A stretch of 64,000 nucleotides of DNA from Roseateles sp. Lineage in GTDB: Bacteria > Pseudomonadota > Gammaproteobacteria > Burkholderiales > Burkholderiaceae_C. The DNA lies in NCBI GenBank assembly GCA_019234295.1, contig JAFALK010000028.1, positions 1 to 64,000 of the forward strand, given 5' to 3'. Both the position numbers and the translations under genes were made by a program. Shown here piece by piece: positions 24,776-33,966 of the stretch (position 1 is its first letter; each line of letters begins with the position of its first letter). The notes under the pieces were generated by a model. The model was given only the letters and a program-made list of their open reading frames with translations, was not told the origin of the DNA and did no database searches.

Positions 24776-25918
24776 ATGGAACTCCTGTCACTGACCTCTG
24801 TGGCCTCGCAGATGCGCAAGGGCGCCCCCCTGCCGTGGAATGTGCGCACGGCCTCGGGCCAGCTGCTACTCGCGCGCGGCCAGATCCTCGCCACTGACGA
24901 CGACATCGATGCCCTGCTTGAGCGCGGCATGTTCGTCGACGCTGCGGAGCTGCGCGTGCGCGGCGGAGATGTGGCGCCGCTGTACCGCAACGTCTTCGAA
25001 CGATGGGCGGCCATGGAGCGCAGGCTCGCCACCTTGCTGCGGTCGCGCCCCCAGGATCTGGGCAGTAGGATCACCGAGCTGGCGTTGGGCGTGGGAGAGC
25101 TCGCCGACGAGCATGCGGACGAGCTCATCTTCGCAGTCGTTCAGTACGACCACGGACGCTTCTCGGCCTATGGCGTGGCCCATGCGATGCACGTGGCCGC
25201 CGTGTGCGCCCTGCTCGCGCGGCGCCTGTCGAACACCGAGGAGCAGCGCCAGAGCCTCCTGTGCGCGGCGCTGACGATGAACATGTCCATCGTCGAGCTC
25301 CAGGGCCAGTTGGCCTCGCGCGGCGGCAAGCCGACGACCGCCGAGCGGGCGGCCATCGAGCGCCATCCGATCGCAGCCGCCGAGGCCCTGCGCAGCCTCG
25401 GTGTGACCGACGAGCTCTGGCTGCGTCTGGTTGCCGAACATCACGAGCAGCCGGACGGCGATGGGTACCCGAGCGGCATCGAAGCGCAGTGCGAGCTGGT
25501 CAACCTGCTGCACCTGGTCGATGTCTTCACGGCCAAGTACGCGGCCCGCGCCGACCGCGCCGGCCTGCCCGCGCGCATCGCCGCGCAGCAGCTCTTCATC
25601 CAGTCCGGCAGGCATCCGGTGGCGGCATTGCTGATCAAGGAATTCGGCATGTACCCGCCCGGCTGCATCGTCAAGCTGAGCAACGGCGAGACCGCCGTGG
25701 TCGTGCGGCGCGGCGCGCAGGTCAACCAGCCGATTGCCGCCGTCTTTATCAACCGAAACGGCCTGCCCGTCTCGCCGCCGTTGCGCCGCGACACCTCTCG
25801 CAGCGATTGCGCCGTGGTCATGAGCCTGAGCCCTGAGGGCATCCTCGTTCAGCACGCGGTCGAGCAGCTGTATGAGAGCGCGCAGCCGGGCGGCGTGGCA
25901 GCCCGGTGGTCGAACTGA
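24776..25918 (+). CDS. HD-GYP-like domain protein with degenerate HD motif
   Basis: 380 residues. The centre resembles HD-GYP c-di-GMP phosphodiesterases: a first His in VAHAMHVAAV (~138-147), ERHP near 200 and HHEQPDGDGYP near 222-232, so HHE and GYP are kept. The defining HD pair, expected in a LLHDIGK-like segment, is replaced by LTMNMSIVELQ, so at least two metal ligands are missing and catalysis is doubtful. A ~120-residue N-terminal region and a C-terminal beta-rich segment (~300-350) flank it. It may act as a c-di-GMP or protein-binding module. A diguanylate cyclase gene follows after 79 bp. Confidence 0.78.
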   Translation: MELLSLTSVASQMRKGAPLPWNVRTASGQLLLARGQILATDDDIDALLERGMFVDAAELRVRGGDVAPLYRNVFERWAAMERRLATLLRSRPQDLGSRITELALGVGELADEHADELIFAVVQYDHGRFSAYGVAHAMHVAAVCALLARRLSNTEEQRQSLLCAALTMNMSIVELQGQLASRGGKPTTAERAAIERHPIAAAEALRSLGVTDELWLRLVAEHHEQPDGDGYPSGIEAQCELVNLLHLVDVFTAKYAARADRAGLPARIAAQQLFIQSGRHPVAALLIKEFGMYPPGCIVKLSNGETAVVVRRGAQVNQPIAAVFINRNGLPVSPPLRRDTSRSDCAVVMSLSPEGILVQHAVEQLYESAQPGGVAARWSN

Positions 25919-25997
25919 GGAGGGTGGAGGAACTGCAGCCGCGGAAGCGGGAATAATCGCCAGAGTACGGTTGGGTCATCGCCGGGAAGAACGCGCC

Positions 25998-27191
25998 ATG
26001 CTCACGAACTCTTCGATCCTGCTGGAGGCGGCCAGTGCCAGTTGCGCACTGGCCGCCATCATGTTCTGGAGCGGGGCGCGCTTCATGAAGCTGAGCGCGC
26101 GCGCCACGCTCAACTGGGCGGTGGCCAACGCGCTGTTCTCGGTCGGCACGCTGCTGACGGTGCGGCGCGCCGATTCCGGCCAGATTCCCCTGTATGTCCT
26201 CGCGGACGCGCTTGAGCTGATCGGCTTCGTGTTCGTGCACAGGGGCCTGGGCATATTCTTTCAGTCGCCGCCACCGAAGCTCGAACACCCGCTCGTGATC
26301 GGCATTGCCGCACTGTCAATGGCATATGCGTACAGCACGGGCCATGCCACGATCCGGCTGGCGATCTACTGTGTAGTGGCCAGCTGGATTCTCGGGCGCG
26401 CCGGTCTGGTTGCCTTGAAGGGCGCCCGGCAGGAGTTCGGCTGGCCCGCGGCATCGGCCAGTGCGTTGCCCATCATCGCGGCCTGCATCGCGGAGTTGCT
26501 GCGGGGTGCGATCGGCGTCTTCGAGCCCGCTTCGGCCACCTCGGACTCGCTGCGCGACACCACCGTCAATCTCTGGATGGATTGGGCGAATCTGATCCTC
26601 TCGCTGGCACTCAACATCTCCTTGGCGGGTCTGGTCGTCGCACGGCTGGTCGCTCGGATCCGGGACCTGACGCTGACGGATCCGCTGACCGGTGTCATGA
26701 ACCGTCGCGCCGTCGAAGATTTTCTGGCACGCCAGATGGCCGAGCAGCGACGGCATGGAAGCCCCGTGTCCGTGGTGTACCTGGATCTCGACCATTTCAA
26801 GGCATTGAACGACCTCTACGGCCACGCCGCGGGAGATGCGGCCATCAACCATGCGGTTGACAAGGTGCGGACGCAGCTGCGGGCCGGCGATGCACTCGGG
26901 CGGCACGGCGGCGAGGAGTTCCTCGTCGTCATGCTCAACACGGATGCGCAAGGGGCCCAGGCTGCCGCCGAGCGCATGCGATCGGCCGTGGCCACCGCGC
27001 CGCTCGTCTGGCAGGAGCGATTGCTGCGCCTGAGCGCCAGCTTCGGCGTCGCCACCGCAAGCGCCTCGGAGGGGCTGACACCGGAGGAACTGCTGCATCG
27101 CGCGGACAAGGCCATGTACGCGGCGAAGGAGAGCGGCCGCAATAGGGTGGTCGTGGCGGCAAGAGCGTCGGGGGCCGAAGGGGCCCGATGA
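25998..27191 (+). CDS. Membrane-bound diguanylate cyclase (GGDEF)
   Basis: 397 residues. The first ~215 form six or seven hydrophobic helices in the style of an MHYT/7TM-like sensor that I cannot name. A linker leads to a complete GGDEF domain: LTLTDPLTGVMNRRAVEDF, YLDLDHFKALNDLYGH, and the active-site signature GGEEF at 304-308. It should make c-di-GMP from two GTP. No RxxD inhibitory site is evident upstream of the signature. It is preceded by an HD-GYP-like gene, suggesting a paired signalling unit. ATG 25998 is preferred because the first helix follows directly. Confidence 0.88.
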   Translation: MLTNSSILLEAASASCALAAIMFWSGARFMKLSARATLNWAVANALFSVGTLLTVRRADSGQIPLYVLADALELIGFVFVHRGLGIFFQSPPPKLEHPLVIGIAALSMAYAYSTGHATIRLAIYCVVASWILGRAGLVALKGARQEFGWPAASASALPIIAACIAELLRGAIGVFEPASATSDSLRDTTVNLWMDWANLILSLALNISLAGLVVARLVARIRDLTLTDPLTGVMNRRAVEDFLARQMAEQRRHGSPVSVVYLDLDHFKALNDLYGHAAGDAAINHAVDKVRTQLRAGDALGRHGGEEFLVVMLNTDAQGAQAAAERMRSAVATAPLVWQERLLRLSASFGVATASASEGLTPEELLHRADKAMYAAKESGRNRVVVAARASGAEGAR

Positions 27192-27253
27192 GCTTGGACG
27201 GCACCAAGGCAGATGAGACGGCTCGCCTCGGACGGGACAAATTCGACGTCATT

Positions 27254-27275
27254 CATGTACGACTTTCCGTACATG
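27254..27275. promoter_or_regulatory. Palindrome with GTAC cores upstream of the yefM remnant, relic TA operator
   Basis: CATGTACG (27254-27261) and CGTACATG (27268-27275) with six bases between, ending 21 bp before the yefM ATG. YefM-YoeB operators in E. coli consist of palindromes with TGTACA cores, so this is probably the surviving operator of the module. Confidence 0.55.
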
Positions 27276-27296
27276 CAAAGACGTGCCGAGGACGCC

Positions 27297-27542
27297 ATGA
27301 CTTGCACCGCAGCTCGCGCAAGCCTAGCCACCACGATGGATCTGAGCTGCAACGACCACGAGCCCCCGATCATCACGCGCGATCATCTCGCGCAATGGGG
27401 AGCAGCAAGCGGTAGTGACGCTATCGCTCAAAGACTTCAAGGCGCTCGAAGACTTCAATGCGCTCAAAGAAGCCGCCTATCTCTTGCGCAAACCGAGCAA
27501 CTGAACGCCGGCCGAGGGAAAGCCCAAGAGCTGGGGGGTTGA
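27297..27542 (+). pseudogene. yefM: Antitoxin yefM, frameshifted and internally deleted
   Basis: Three pieces of a YefM/Phd-type antitoxin lie in different frames. From ATG 27297 the product aligns without gaps to the E. coli N-terminal half over 25 residues (AR..L..TM......DH.P...ITR). A 13-bp tandem duplication (27368-27380 and 27381-27393) then shifts the frame, after which NGEQQAVVTLSL and EAAYLLRKPSN appear. This second piece carries an 18-bp in-frame duplication (27430-27447 and 27448-27465). A deletion of roughly 30 bp plus a shift precedes the last piece, LNAGRGKAQEL, ending at TGA 27540-27542. The gene cannot yield a working antitoxin. Confidence 0.85.
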
Positions 27543-27793
27543 AGCTGATCTTTGCGGATGCAGCCTCGGAAGACTACCTGTACTGGCAACAACAAGACAG
27601 GCGAATGCTCGAGCGCATCAACAAGCTCATTCGCGAAGCGCAGTGCGAACCGCTGGTTGGTATCGGAAACCTGGGGTCTTAGAAGCACGCGTTGGCCGGA
27701 TCTTGGTCTCGGCGCATGACCGACGAACACTGGGTGGATGGCAAGATCGACGGCGACGCATTGCTCCTTGCGAAGCTTCGCTCTCACTACTGA
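27539..27793 (+). pseudogene. yoeB: Toxin yoeB, inactivated by an amber codon and catalytic losses
   Basis: The frame spans 84 codons, exactly the length of E. coli YoeB mRNA interferase, and aligns along its whole length: KLIFADAASEDYLYWQQQD at the start, KHALAGSWSRRMTDEH in the middle and RSHY at the end. The start codon is TTG instead of ATG. An in-frame TAG at 27680-27682 stands where YoeB has Leu48 (one base from TTG). Of the known catalytic residues, Glu46 is now Gly and Arg65 is Trp, while His83 and Tyr84 remain. It overlaps the end of yefM by 4 bp, as in intact modules. Toxin loss and antitoxin decay fit each other. Confidence 0.9.
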
Positions 27794-27852
27794 GACCTCG
27801 GGCGCGGAGTCTCCTCGACACACCAGTGGCGGGCCTTGCGCCGACGCGCTCG

Positions 27853-28545
27853 CTAGATCACCAGCCGATACCCCACCGCGGTCTCCGTCAGCAGATGCCG
27901 CGGCCGTGCTGGCTCCGTCTCGAGCTTCTGGCGCAGATTGCCCATGTAGACGCGCAGGTAGTGGCTGTCGTCGGCATGGGAGGGTCCCCAGACCGCCTTG
28001 AGCAGTTGACGGTGGGTGAGCACCTTGCCGGCCTCGGCGATCAGGTAGGTGAGAAGTCGGTACTCGGTGGGCGTGAGGTGCACGGGCTCGCCGCCGCGCA
28101 ACACGCGCCGGGCAGCCAGGTCGACCTCGATCTCGCCGAAACGGAAGACGCTCTGGGCGGCGCCGACCGCGGCCGCAGCAAGATGGCGGCGATGCGCGAC
28201 GCGCACGCGCGCCATCAGCTCGCCCACGCCGAAGGGCTTGACGAGGTAGTCGTCGGCGCCCGCGTCGAGTGCGGCGATCTTGTCGGCCTCGTCGGTGCGA
28301 GCCGACAGCACGATGACGGGCGCGCGCGACCAAGTGCGCAGGTCCTTGAGATAGTCAACGCCATCGCCATCGGGCAGGCCCAGGTCCAGGATGATGAGCT
28401 CGGGCCGGCGCGTGCCTGCGTCGATCAGGCCCTGCCTCACCGTCTCGGTCTCGAAGACCTGCCAGCCCTCGGACTCCAGCGCCAGGCGCACGAAGCGGCG
28501 GATGCTGGGTTCGTCCTCGACGATCAGTGCGGTCGGTTCATTCAT
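27853..28545 (-). CDS. kdpE: Response regulator KdpE
   Basis: 230 residues, OmpR/PhoB class. Receiver domain 1-120 with acidic pair Glu10/Asp11, phospho-acceptor Asp54 (LIILDLGLPDG) and Lys in YLVKPFG; a C-terminal winged helix with TPTEYRLLTYLI and HYLRVYMGNLRQKLE. With KdpD it switches on the Kdp K+ pump at low potassium or high osmolarity. ATG 28545 overlaps the kdpD stop by 8 bp. It is the last gene of the operon, 59 bp from the end of the yoeB relic on the other strand. Confidence 0.95.
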   Translation of the reverse strand: MNEPTALIVEDEPSIRRFVRLALESEGWQVFETETVRQGLIDAGTRRPELIILDLGLPDGDGVDYLKDLRTWSRAPVIVLSARTDEADKIAALDAGADDYLVKPFGVGELMARVRVAHRRHLAAAAVGAAQSVFRFGEIEVDLAARRVLRGGEPVHLTPTEYRLLTYLIAEAGKVLTHRQLLKAVWGPSHADDSHYLRVYMGNLRQKLETEPARPRHLLTETAVGYRLVI

Positions 28546-31234
28546 CAGCGTTCTCGGCCTCGGACAAATCGGGCGGCGTGCCCAGTGGCAGGAGGATGTG
28601 GAAGACCGCGCCGCCGCCCTCCGCGTTCGCGGCGTGGATGCTGCCGCCGTGCGCCTCGACGATGGCGCGGCAGATCGCCAGGCCCAGGCCCACGCCCGGC
28701 GTGCTGGACTCCCGTTCGCCGCGCGTGAACTTGTCGAACAGGGTTTCGACGCGCTGCGGCGGCAGGCCCGGGCCATTGTCGGCGACGCTCAGCTCCAGCT
28801 GCGCGCCCGCCACGCGGCCCGAGATCCTGACGCAGCTGCCCGGGGGCGTGTACTTGGCCGCGTTCTCTAGCAGGTTGGCGAGCACGCGCTCCATCAGCGC
28901 TGCATCCAGTTGAACAAGGGGCAGGTCGGCCGGCAGGTCGAGCTCCACATGGTGGTGGGCGAGCAGCGGCTCCATCGCGCGCAGCGCGCTGCCCACGACC
29001 TCCTCCAGGGGTTGCCACTGCAGATTCGGACGCACCGTGCCGCTTTGCAGGCGCGCCATGTCGAGCAGGTTGTTGACCATGGCGGTGATGCGCTGCGCCT
29101 GCTGGCTCAGCGCCTGAGAGAGGTCGCGCGCGTTGCCGGGCAGGTCGGGAAGCGCGGCCAGGGTCTGCGCCGTGCCGTAGACCGCGGCCAGGGGCGTGCG
29201 CAGATCGTGCGAGAGCGCAGAGAGCAAGGAGTTGCGCAACCGCTCCGATTCAATCTGCACCAGGGCCTGCTGCGCGACCTCGACGTAATGCACGCGCTCC
29301 AGGGCCTGGGCGATGATGCGGGCATAGGTCTCCAGCTGAGCGCGCAGCTCGGGCTGCATCACGCTACGGCTGGAACTCGGCTTCAGGGCCAGCACACCGC
29401 GAGTTCGCATGGCGGCGACCAGTGGCAGGTAGTACCAAGGGCTGCCGGGCAGGGTGTCGGTGGTGAGGCCGGCGGGCCGGCCATGGTCGAAGGCCCAGCG
29501 TGCTGCGGCCGAGTCGGAGACGTCGGCGCCGGAGTCGTGCGGCGAGGGCTGCAGCCGGTCCTGAACGTCCAGCGTGTAGAGCAGGGCCCGGCCATGCACC
29601 TCGCGAGCCAACACCTGCTCGGAGACTTCGACGACCTGCTCCGTCAGCAACGCGCTACCGAGGTCGCTGGTCAGCTCGAACAGGGCGCGCGAGCGAGTCT
29701 CCCTCTCTGCCGCCACCCGGGCCTCGTAGCGCAGGCCGGCGGTCAGTTGGCCCGTGACCAGACCCACGACGAGCATGACTGCAAAGGTCAGCAGGTACTG
29801 CACGTCGGAGACGGCGAAGCTGAGCTGGGGCGGCACGAAGAAGAAGTCGAACAGCCCCACGCTCACGAAACTGGCGAGCACAGCCGGACCACGCCCAAGC
29901 CGCAGCGCCACGCCCACCACGCACAGCAGGAAAAGCATGACGATGTTGGCGAGGTCGAAGTAGCGCGCCAGCGGTTCGCAGACGGCCGCCGTGGCGGCGC
30001 AAGCCAGGACCGCCATCGCGTGGCGGCGCAGCTGAGCGGGCCAGGGGCGTTCGGGCTCGGACGCGAGGGCTTCGGCCCGGCTGGCGGCGGCCTGCGGCAG
30101 GACCGTGGCGACCGCGATCAAGTCAAGCTCCGGCGCCGCCGCGGCGAGCTTCTGCGTCAACGCACGTGTCGCCCACCAGCGGCGCGAGCGGCCACGGCCC
30201 AGCACGAGCTTGGAGAGGTTGTGCTCGCGCGCGTACGCCGCCAACGCCGCGGCCACATCCTGGTGCTGTAGCACGGCCGTAGCCGCACCGAGCTCATGGG
30301 CGCCGCGCACGACGCGCAGGATGCGCTCGCGCTGCGCATCGGGCAGGCGCTGCAGGGCCGGCGTCTCCACGTAGACCGCGTGCCAGCTCACGCCGAGCTG
30401 CTGTGCCAGCTGCGCGGCACTGCGCACCACGCTTTCGGCCGCGGGGGTGGGACCGACGGAGCAGAGGATGGCCGCGTCGGTCTTCCAGACCTCGGCGATG
30501 CGCTTGGTGCTGCGCCAGACCTGCACGTCCTCCTCTACGCGGTCGGCCGTGCGGCGCAGGGCCAGCTCGCGCAGGGCCATGAGGTTGCCCTTGCGGAAGA
30601 AGTTGCTGGCCGCGCGCTCGGCCGCCGGACCCATGTAGACCTTGCCAGCCTTCAACCGTGCGAGCAGCTCGTCGGCCGGCGTGTCCACCAACACGACTTC
30701 GTCCGCGCGGTCAAAGAAGGTGTCGGGCAGGGTCTCCTGCACGCGCACGCCGGTGATGCCGCCGACGATATCGTTGAGGCTCTCCAGGTGCTGGACGTTG
30801 AGCGTGGTGTAGACGCTGATGCCGTTGGCGAGCAGCTCCTCCACGTCCTGCCAGCGCTTGGGGTGGCGAGAGCCCAGCACATTGGAATGCGCGAGCTCGT
30901 CGACGAGGATGAGGGCCGGCTTGCGCGCCAGCGCAGCGTCCAGGTCGAACTCGGGCAGCGACTTGCCGCGGTAGTCCACGTTCTTCAGCGGCAGCTGGGG
31001 CAGCCCGGCGGCCACGCCTTCGGTCTCGCTGCGGCCATGCGTGACAACCACGCCGGCCAGCACGTCCACGCCCTCGGCCTGCAGTTTGCGGGCAGCCTGG
31101 AGCATGGCGTAGGTCTTGCCCACGCCGGCCGAGGAGCCGAAGTAGATGCGCAACCGGCCGCGCGAAGCGGCCTGTTCTTCCTCGCGCAGCCGGGCAAGCA
31201 GGGCGTCGGGGTCCGGACGTGTGCCGTCGATCAT
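28538..31234 (-). CDS. kdpD: Potassium sensor histidine kinase KdpD
   Basis: 898 residues, close to the E. coli length. N-terminal KdpD domain with Walker A-like GSSAGVGKT and Walker B-like LILVDELAHSN, a USP domain (~250-370) with the basic LGRGRSRRW patch, four closely spaced helices around 400-500, a GAF-like segment, the dimerisation helix with phospho-His676 in SALSHDLRTP (E. coli His673) and an ATPase domain (NLLENAAKYTPPGS, DNGPGLPP, GVGLGLAICRAIVE). It phosphorylates KdpE. 38 bp separate it from kdpC. Nothing is missing. Confidence 0.95.
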   Translation of the reverse strand: MIDGTRPDPDALLARLREEEQAASRGRLRIYFGSSAGVGKTYAMLQAARKLQAEGVDVLAGVVVTHGRSETEGVAAGLPQLPLKNVDYRGKSLPEFDLDAALARKPALILVDELAHSNVLGSRHPKRWQDVEELLANGISVYTTLNVQHLESLNDIVGGITGVRVQETLPDTFFDRADEVVLVDTPADELLARLKAGKVYMGPAAERAASNFFRKGNLMALRELALRRTADRVEEDVQVWRSTKRIAEVWKTDAAILCSVGPTPAAESVVRSAAQLAQQLGVSWHAVYVETPALQRLPDAQRERILRVVRGAHELGAATAVLQHQDVAAALAAYAREHNLSKLVLGRGRSRRWWATRALTQKLAAAAPELDLIAVATVLPQAAASRAEALASEPERPWPAQLRRHAMAVLACAATAAVCEPLARYFDLANIVMLFLLCVVGVALRLGRGPAVLASFVSVGLFDFFFVPPQLSFAVSDVQYLLTFAVMLVVGLVTGQLTAGLRYEARVAAERETRSRALFELTSDLGSALLTEQVVEVSEQVLAREVHGRALLYTLDVQDRLQPSPHDSGADVSDSAAARWAFDHGRPAGLTTDTLPGSPWYYLPLVAAMRTRGVLALKPSSSRSVMQPELRAQLETYARIIAQALERVHYVEVAQQALVQIESERLRNSLLSALSHDLRTPLAAVYGTAQTLAALPDLPGNARDLSQALSQQAQRITAMVNNLLDMARLQSGTVRPNLQWQPLEEVVGSALRAMEPLLAHHHVELDLPADLPLVQLDAALMERVLANLLENAAKYTPPGSCVRISGRVAGAQLELSVADNGPGLPPQRVETLFDKFTRGERESSTPGVGLGLAICRAIVEAHGGSIHAANAEGGGAVFHILLPLGTPPDLSEAENADE

Positions 31235-31272
31235 TGCGCCATTGTCTTACGTCCTCGCAAGGGCACGGCCCT

Positions 31273-31851
31273 TCACGACCGGGTCTTGTCGAGCGCGAGA
31301 TTGAGCTTGAGCACGTTCACGCGCGGCTCGCCGAGCACGGCAAGATCGCGGCCCTCGGTGTTCTCGTTGATGAGGGCTTGCACCTTGGCGACGGGCAGGC
31401 CGCGCACGCGCGCCACGCGAGCTGCCTGGTAGCGGGCCGCCGCCAACGTGATGTGCGGGTCCAACCCGCTGGCCGAGGCCGTGACGAGGTCGACGGGAAC
31501 GGACTGCGTGTTGCCGGGGTCGGCCGCACGCAGGGCCTCGACGCGGGCTTTGACCGCGTCCGTCAGCGCCGGGTTCAGCGGGCCCACGTTGGAGCCCGAC
31601 GAGCCCGTGGCATTCGTGCCCATGGGCGCCGTGGCCGAGGGCCGGCCCCAGAAGTACTTGGGCTCGGTGAAGGTCTGGCCGATCAGCTCGGAGCCGACCG
31701 CCTTGCCGCCAACCTCGACGAGCGAGCCGGCCGCCTGCTTCGGGAACAGGCTCTGGCCGACACCCGTGACGGCGATCGGGTAGAGCAGGCCGGTGAGGGC
31801 TGAAAGCAGCACGAAGAGAACGAGCGCGGGGCGCAGATAAGTCTTGAACAC
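31273..31851 (-). CDS. kdpC: K(+)-transporting ATPase subunit KdpC
   Basis: 192 residues. One N-terminal membrane helix (about residues 8-30, [21 protein letters not shown]) and a periplasmic domain with the conserved [23 protein letters not shown] and ASGLDPHI segments. KdpC is the inner-membrane subunit that stabilises KdpFABC and raises K+ affinity. It lies 11 bp downstream of kdpB in the order F-A-B-C-D-E. Confidence 0.95.
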   Translation of the reverse strand: MFKTYLRPALVLFVLLSALTGLLYPIAVTGVGQSLFPKQAAGSLVEVGGKAVGSELIGQTFTEPKYFWGRPSATAPMGTNATGSSGSNVGPLNPALTDAVKARVEALRAADPGNTQSVPVDLVTASASGLDPHITLAAARYQAARVARVRGLPVAKVQALINENTEGRDLAVLGEPRVNVLKLNLALDKTRS

Positions 31852-31862
31852 GATGGAACTCC

Positions 31863-33953
31863 TCAGACGAGGTGCATCAGCACCAGCAGCCAGTCGATGG
31901 CCTTGATGCCGATGAAGGGGACGATGAGCCCGCCCAAGCCGTAGATCGCCAGGTTGCGGCGCAGCAGCGCGGCCGCACCGATGGCGCGATAGGGCACGCC
32001 CTGCAGGGCCAGCGGGATCAGAGCGATGATGATCAGCGCGTTGAAGATGACCGCCGACAGGATGGCCGAATTCGGGCTGTGCAGCTGCATCACGTTGAGG
32101 GCGGCCAGCTGCGGGTACACGCCGATGAACATCGCCGGGATGATGGCGAAGTACTTGGCCACGTCGTTGGCGATGGAGAAGGTGGTGAGCGAGCCGCGCG
32201 TCATCAGCAGCTGCTTGCCGGTCTCCACGACCTCGAGCAGCTTGGTCGGGTTGGAGTCCAGGTCGACCATATTGCCGGCTTCCTTGGCGGCCTGCGTGCC
32301 GGTGTTCATCGCCACGGCCACATCGGCCTGGGCCAGGGCTGGCGCATCGTTGGTGCCGTCGCCCGTCATGGCCACAAGGCGGCCCTCGGACTGGAAGTCG
32401 CGGATCATCTTGAGCTTGGCTTCGGGCGTGGCCTCGGCCAGGTAGTCGTCCACGCCGGCCTCGGCAGCGATGGCCGCGGCGGTCAGCTTGTTGTCGCCGG
32501 TGATCATCACGGTGCGGATGCCCATGCGGCGCAGCTCGGCAAAACGCTCCTTGATGCCGCCCTTGACGATGTCCTTGAGCTCCACGGCACCGAGCACGCG
32601 CGAGCCCTCGGCCACCACCAGGGGCGTGCTGCCGCGGCGCGCGATCTCGTCCACGGACTGCTGCACCTCGACGGGGAAGCGTCCGCCCATCGATTCGACC
32701 CAGGCCTGCACGGCCGAGGCCGCGCCTTTGCGGATGCTGCGATCCGGGTGGGCCGGATCGCCGAAGTCCACGCCACTCATGCGCGTTTGCGCCGTGAAGT
32801 GGACGAAATGGGCCTGCAGCTCGCGGAGCTCGCGCTCGCGCAGTTTGAAGCGTTGCTTGGCAAGCACGACGATGCTTCGGCCCTCGGGCGTCTCGTCGGC
32901 CAGGGAGGCGATCTGTGCGGCATCGGCCAGCTGCAGCTCGCTCACGCCCGGCGCGGGCACGAAGGTGCTGGCCTGGCGGTTGCCGAGCGTGATGGTGCCG
33001 GTCTTGTCCAGCAGCAGCACGTCCACGTCACCAGCGGCTTCCACCGCGCGGCCCGAGGTGGCGATGACGTTGGCCTGCATCATGCGGCTCATGCCTGCCA
33101 CGCCGATGGCCGAGAGCAGCCCGCCGATGGTGGTGGGGATCAGGCAGACGAGCAAGGAGACGAGGGCCGTGATGGACACCACCGTGCCCGATCCGGCTGC
33201 CTCCACGCTGAACATCGAATAGGGCAGCAGCGTGGCCGTGACGACGAGGAAGACCAGGGTCAGTGCCACCAGCAAGATGGTCAGGGCAATCTCGTTGGGC
33301 GTCTTCTGGCGCTTGGCGCCTTCGACCATCGCGATCATGCGGTCCAGAAACGACTCGCCAGGGTTGACGTCCACGCGCAGCACCAGCCAGTCAGACAGCA
33401 CGCGGGTGCCGCCGGTGACGGCAGAGAAATCGCCGCCCGACTCGCGGATCACGGGCGCCGATTCGCCCGTGATGGCGCTCTCGTCCACGGAGGCCACGCC
33501 TTCGATGACCGTGCCGTCGAGCGGGATCATGTCGCCGGTCTCGACGAGCACGACGTCGCCCTTTCGCAGCTCGTCAGAAGGCATCGGATGCCACTGAGCG
33601 CCGTGCCTGGGTTCATGCAGTTTCTTGGCCCAGGTGCGCGCCTTCAGGCCACGCAGCGAGGCCGCCTGGGCCTTGGAGCGGCCTTCGGCCAGCGCCTCTG
33701 CGAAGTTGGCGAAGAGTACGGTGAACCATAGCCACAGGGCAATGGCGAGGATGAAGCCCGGGCCTTCGGCGCCGGCGTAGGAGGCATCCTTCAGGCTCGC
33801 GATCCAGAGCGCCGAGGTCAGCAGGCTGCCGATGTAGACGACGAACATGACCGGGTTGCGCAGCTGCACGCTCGGGGCCAGCTTGACGAAGGATTGGACC
33901 AGCGCCGGCTTCAGCAGTTGCGGGTCGAACAGGGGAAGTGTCTTGTTGCTCAT
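31863..33953 (-). CDS. kdpB: K(+)-transporting P-type ATPase subunit KdpB
   Basis: 696 residues, type IA P-ATPase. Actuator motif TGES in [13 protein letters not shown] (the Ser is the inhibitory phosphosite known in E. coli), phosphorylated Asp316 in [11 protein letters not shown], nucleotide domain [12 protein letters not shown] and hinge [22 protein letters not shown]. It couples ATP hydrolysis to K+ movement through KdpA. Full-length and apparently intact. It is 13 bp from kdpA and 11 bp from kdpC. Confidence 0.96.
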   Translation of the reverse strand: MSNKTLPLFDPQLLKPALVQSFVKLAPSVQLRNPVMFVVYIGSLLTSALWIASLKDASYAGAEGPGFILAIALWLWFTVLFANFAEALAEGRSKAQAASLRGLKARTWAKKLHEPRHGAQWHPMPSDELRKGDVVLVETGDMIPLDGTVIEGVASVDESAITGESAPVIRESGGDFSAVTGGTRVLSDWLVLRVDVNPGESFLDRMIAMVEGAKRQKTPNEIALTILLVALTLVFLVVTATLLPYSMFSVEAAGSGTVVSITALVSLLVCLIPTTIGGLLSAIGVAGMSRMMQANVIATSGRAVEAAGDVDVLLLDKTGTITLGNRQASTFVPAPGVSELQLADAAQIASLADETPEGRSIVVLAKQRFKLRERELRELQAHFVHFTAQTRMSGVDFGDPAHPDRSIRKGAASAVQAWVESMGGRFPVEVQQSVDEIARRGSTPLVVAEGSRVLGAVELKDIVKGGIKERFAELRRMGIRTVMITGDNKLTAAAIAAEAGVDDYLAEATPEAKLKMIRDFQSEGRLVAMTGDGTNDAPALAQADVAVAMNTGTQAAKEAGNMVDLDSNPTKLLEVVETGKQLLMTRGSLTTFSIANDVAKYFAIIPAMFIGVYPQLAALNVMQLHSPNSAILSAVIFNALIIIALIPLALQGVPYRAIGAAALLRRNLAIYGLGGLIVPFIGIKAIDWLLVLMHLV

Positions 33954-33966
33954 GATGCTGCCCTCT

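Noticed and set aside
27643-28728. A 361-codon plus-strand frame across kdpE
   Set aside because: Shadow of kdpE/kdpD with no domain match. Its first codons come from the out-of-frame 3' half of the yoeB relic.
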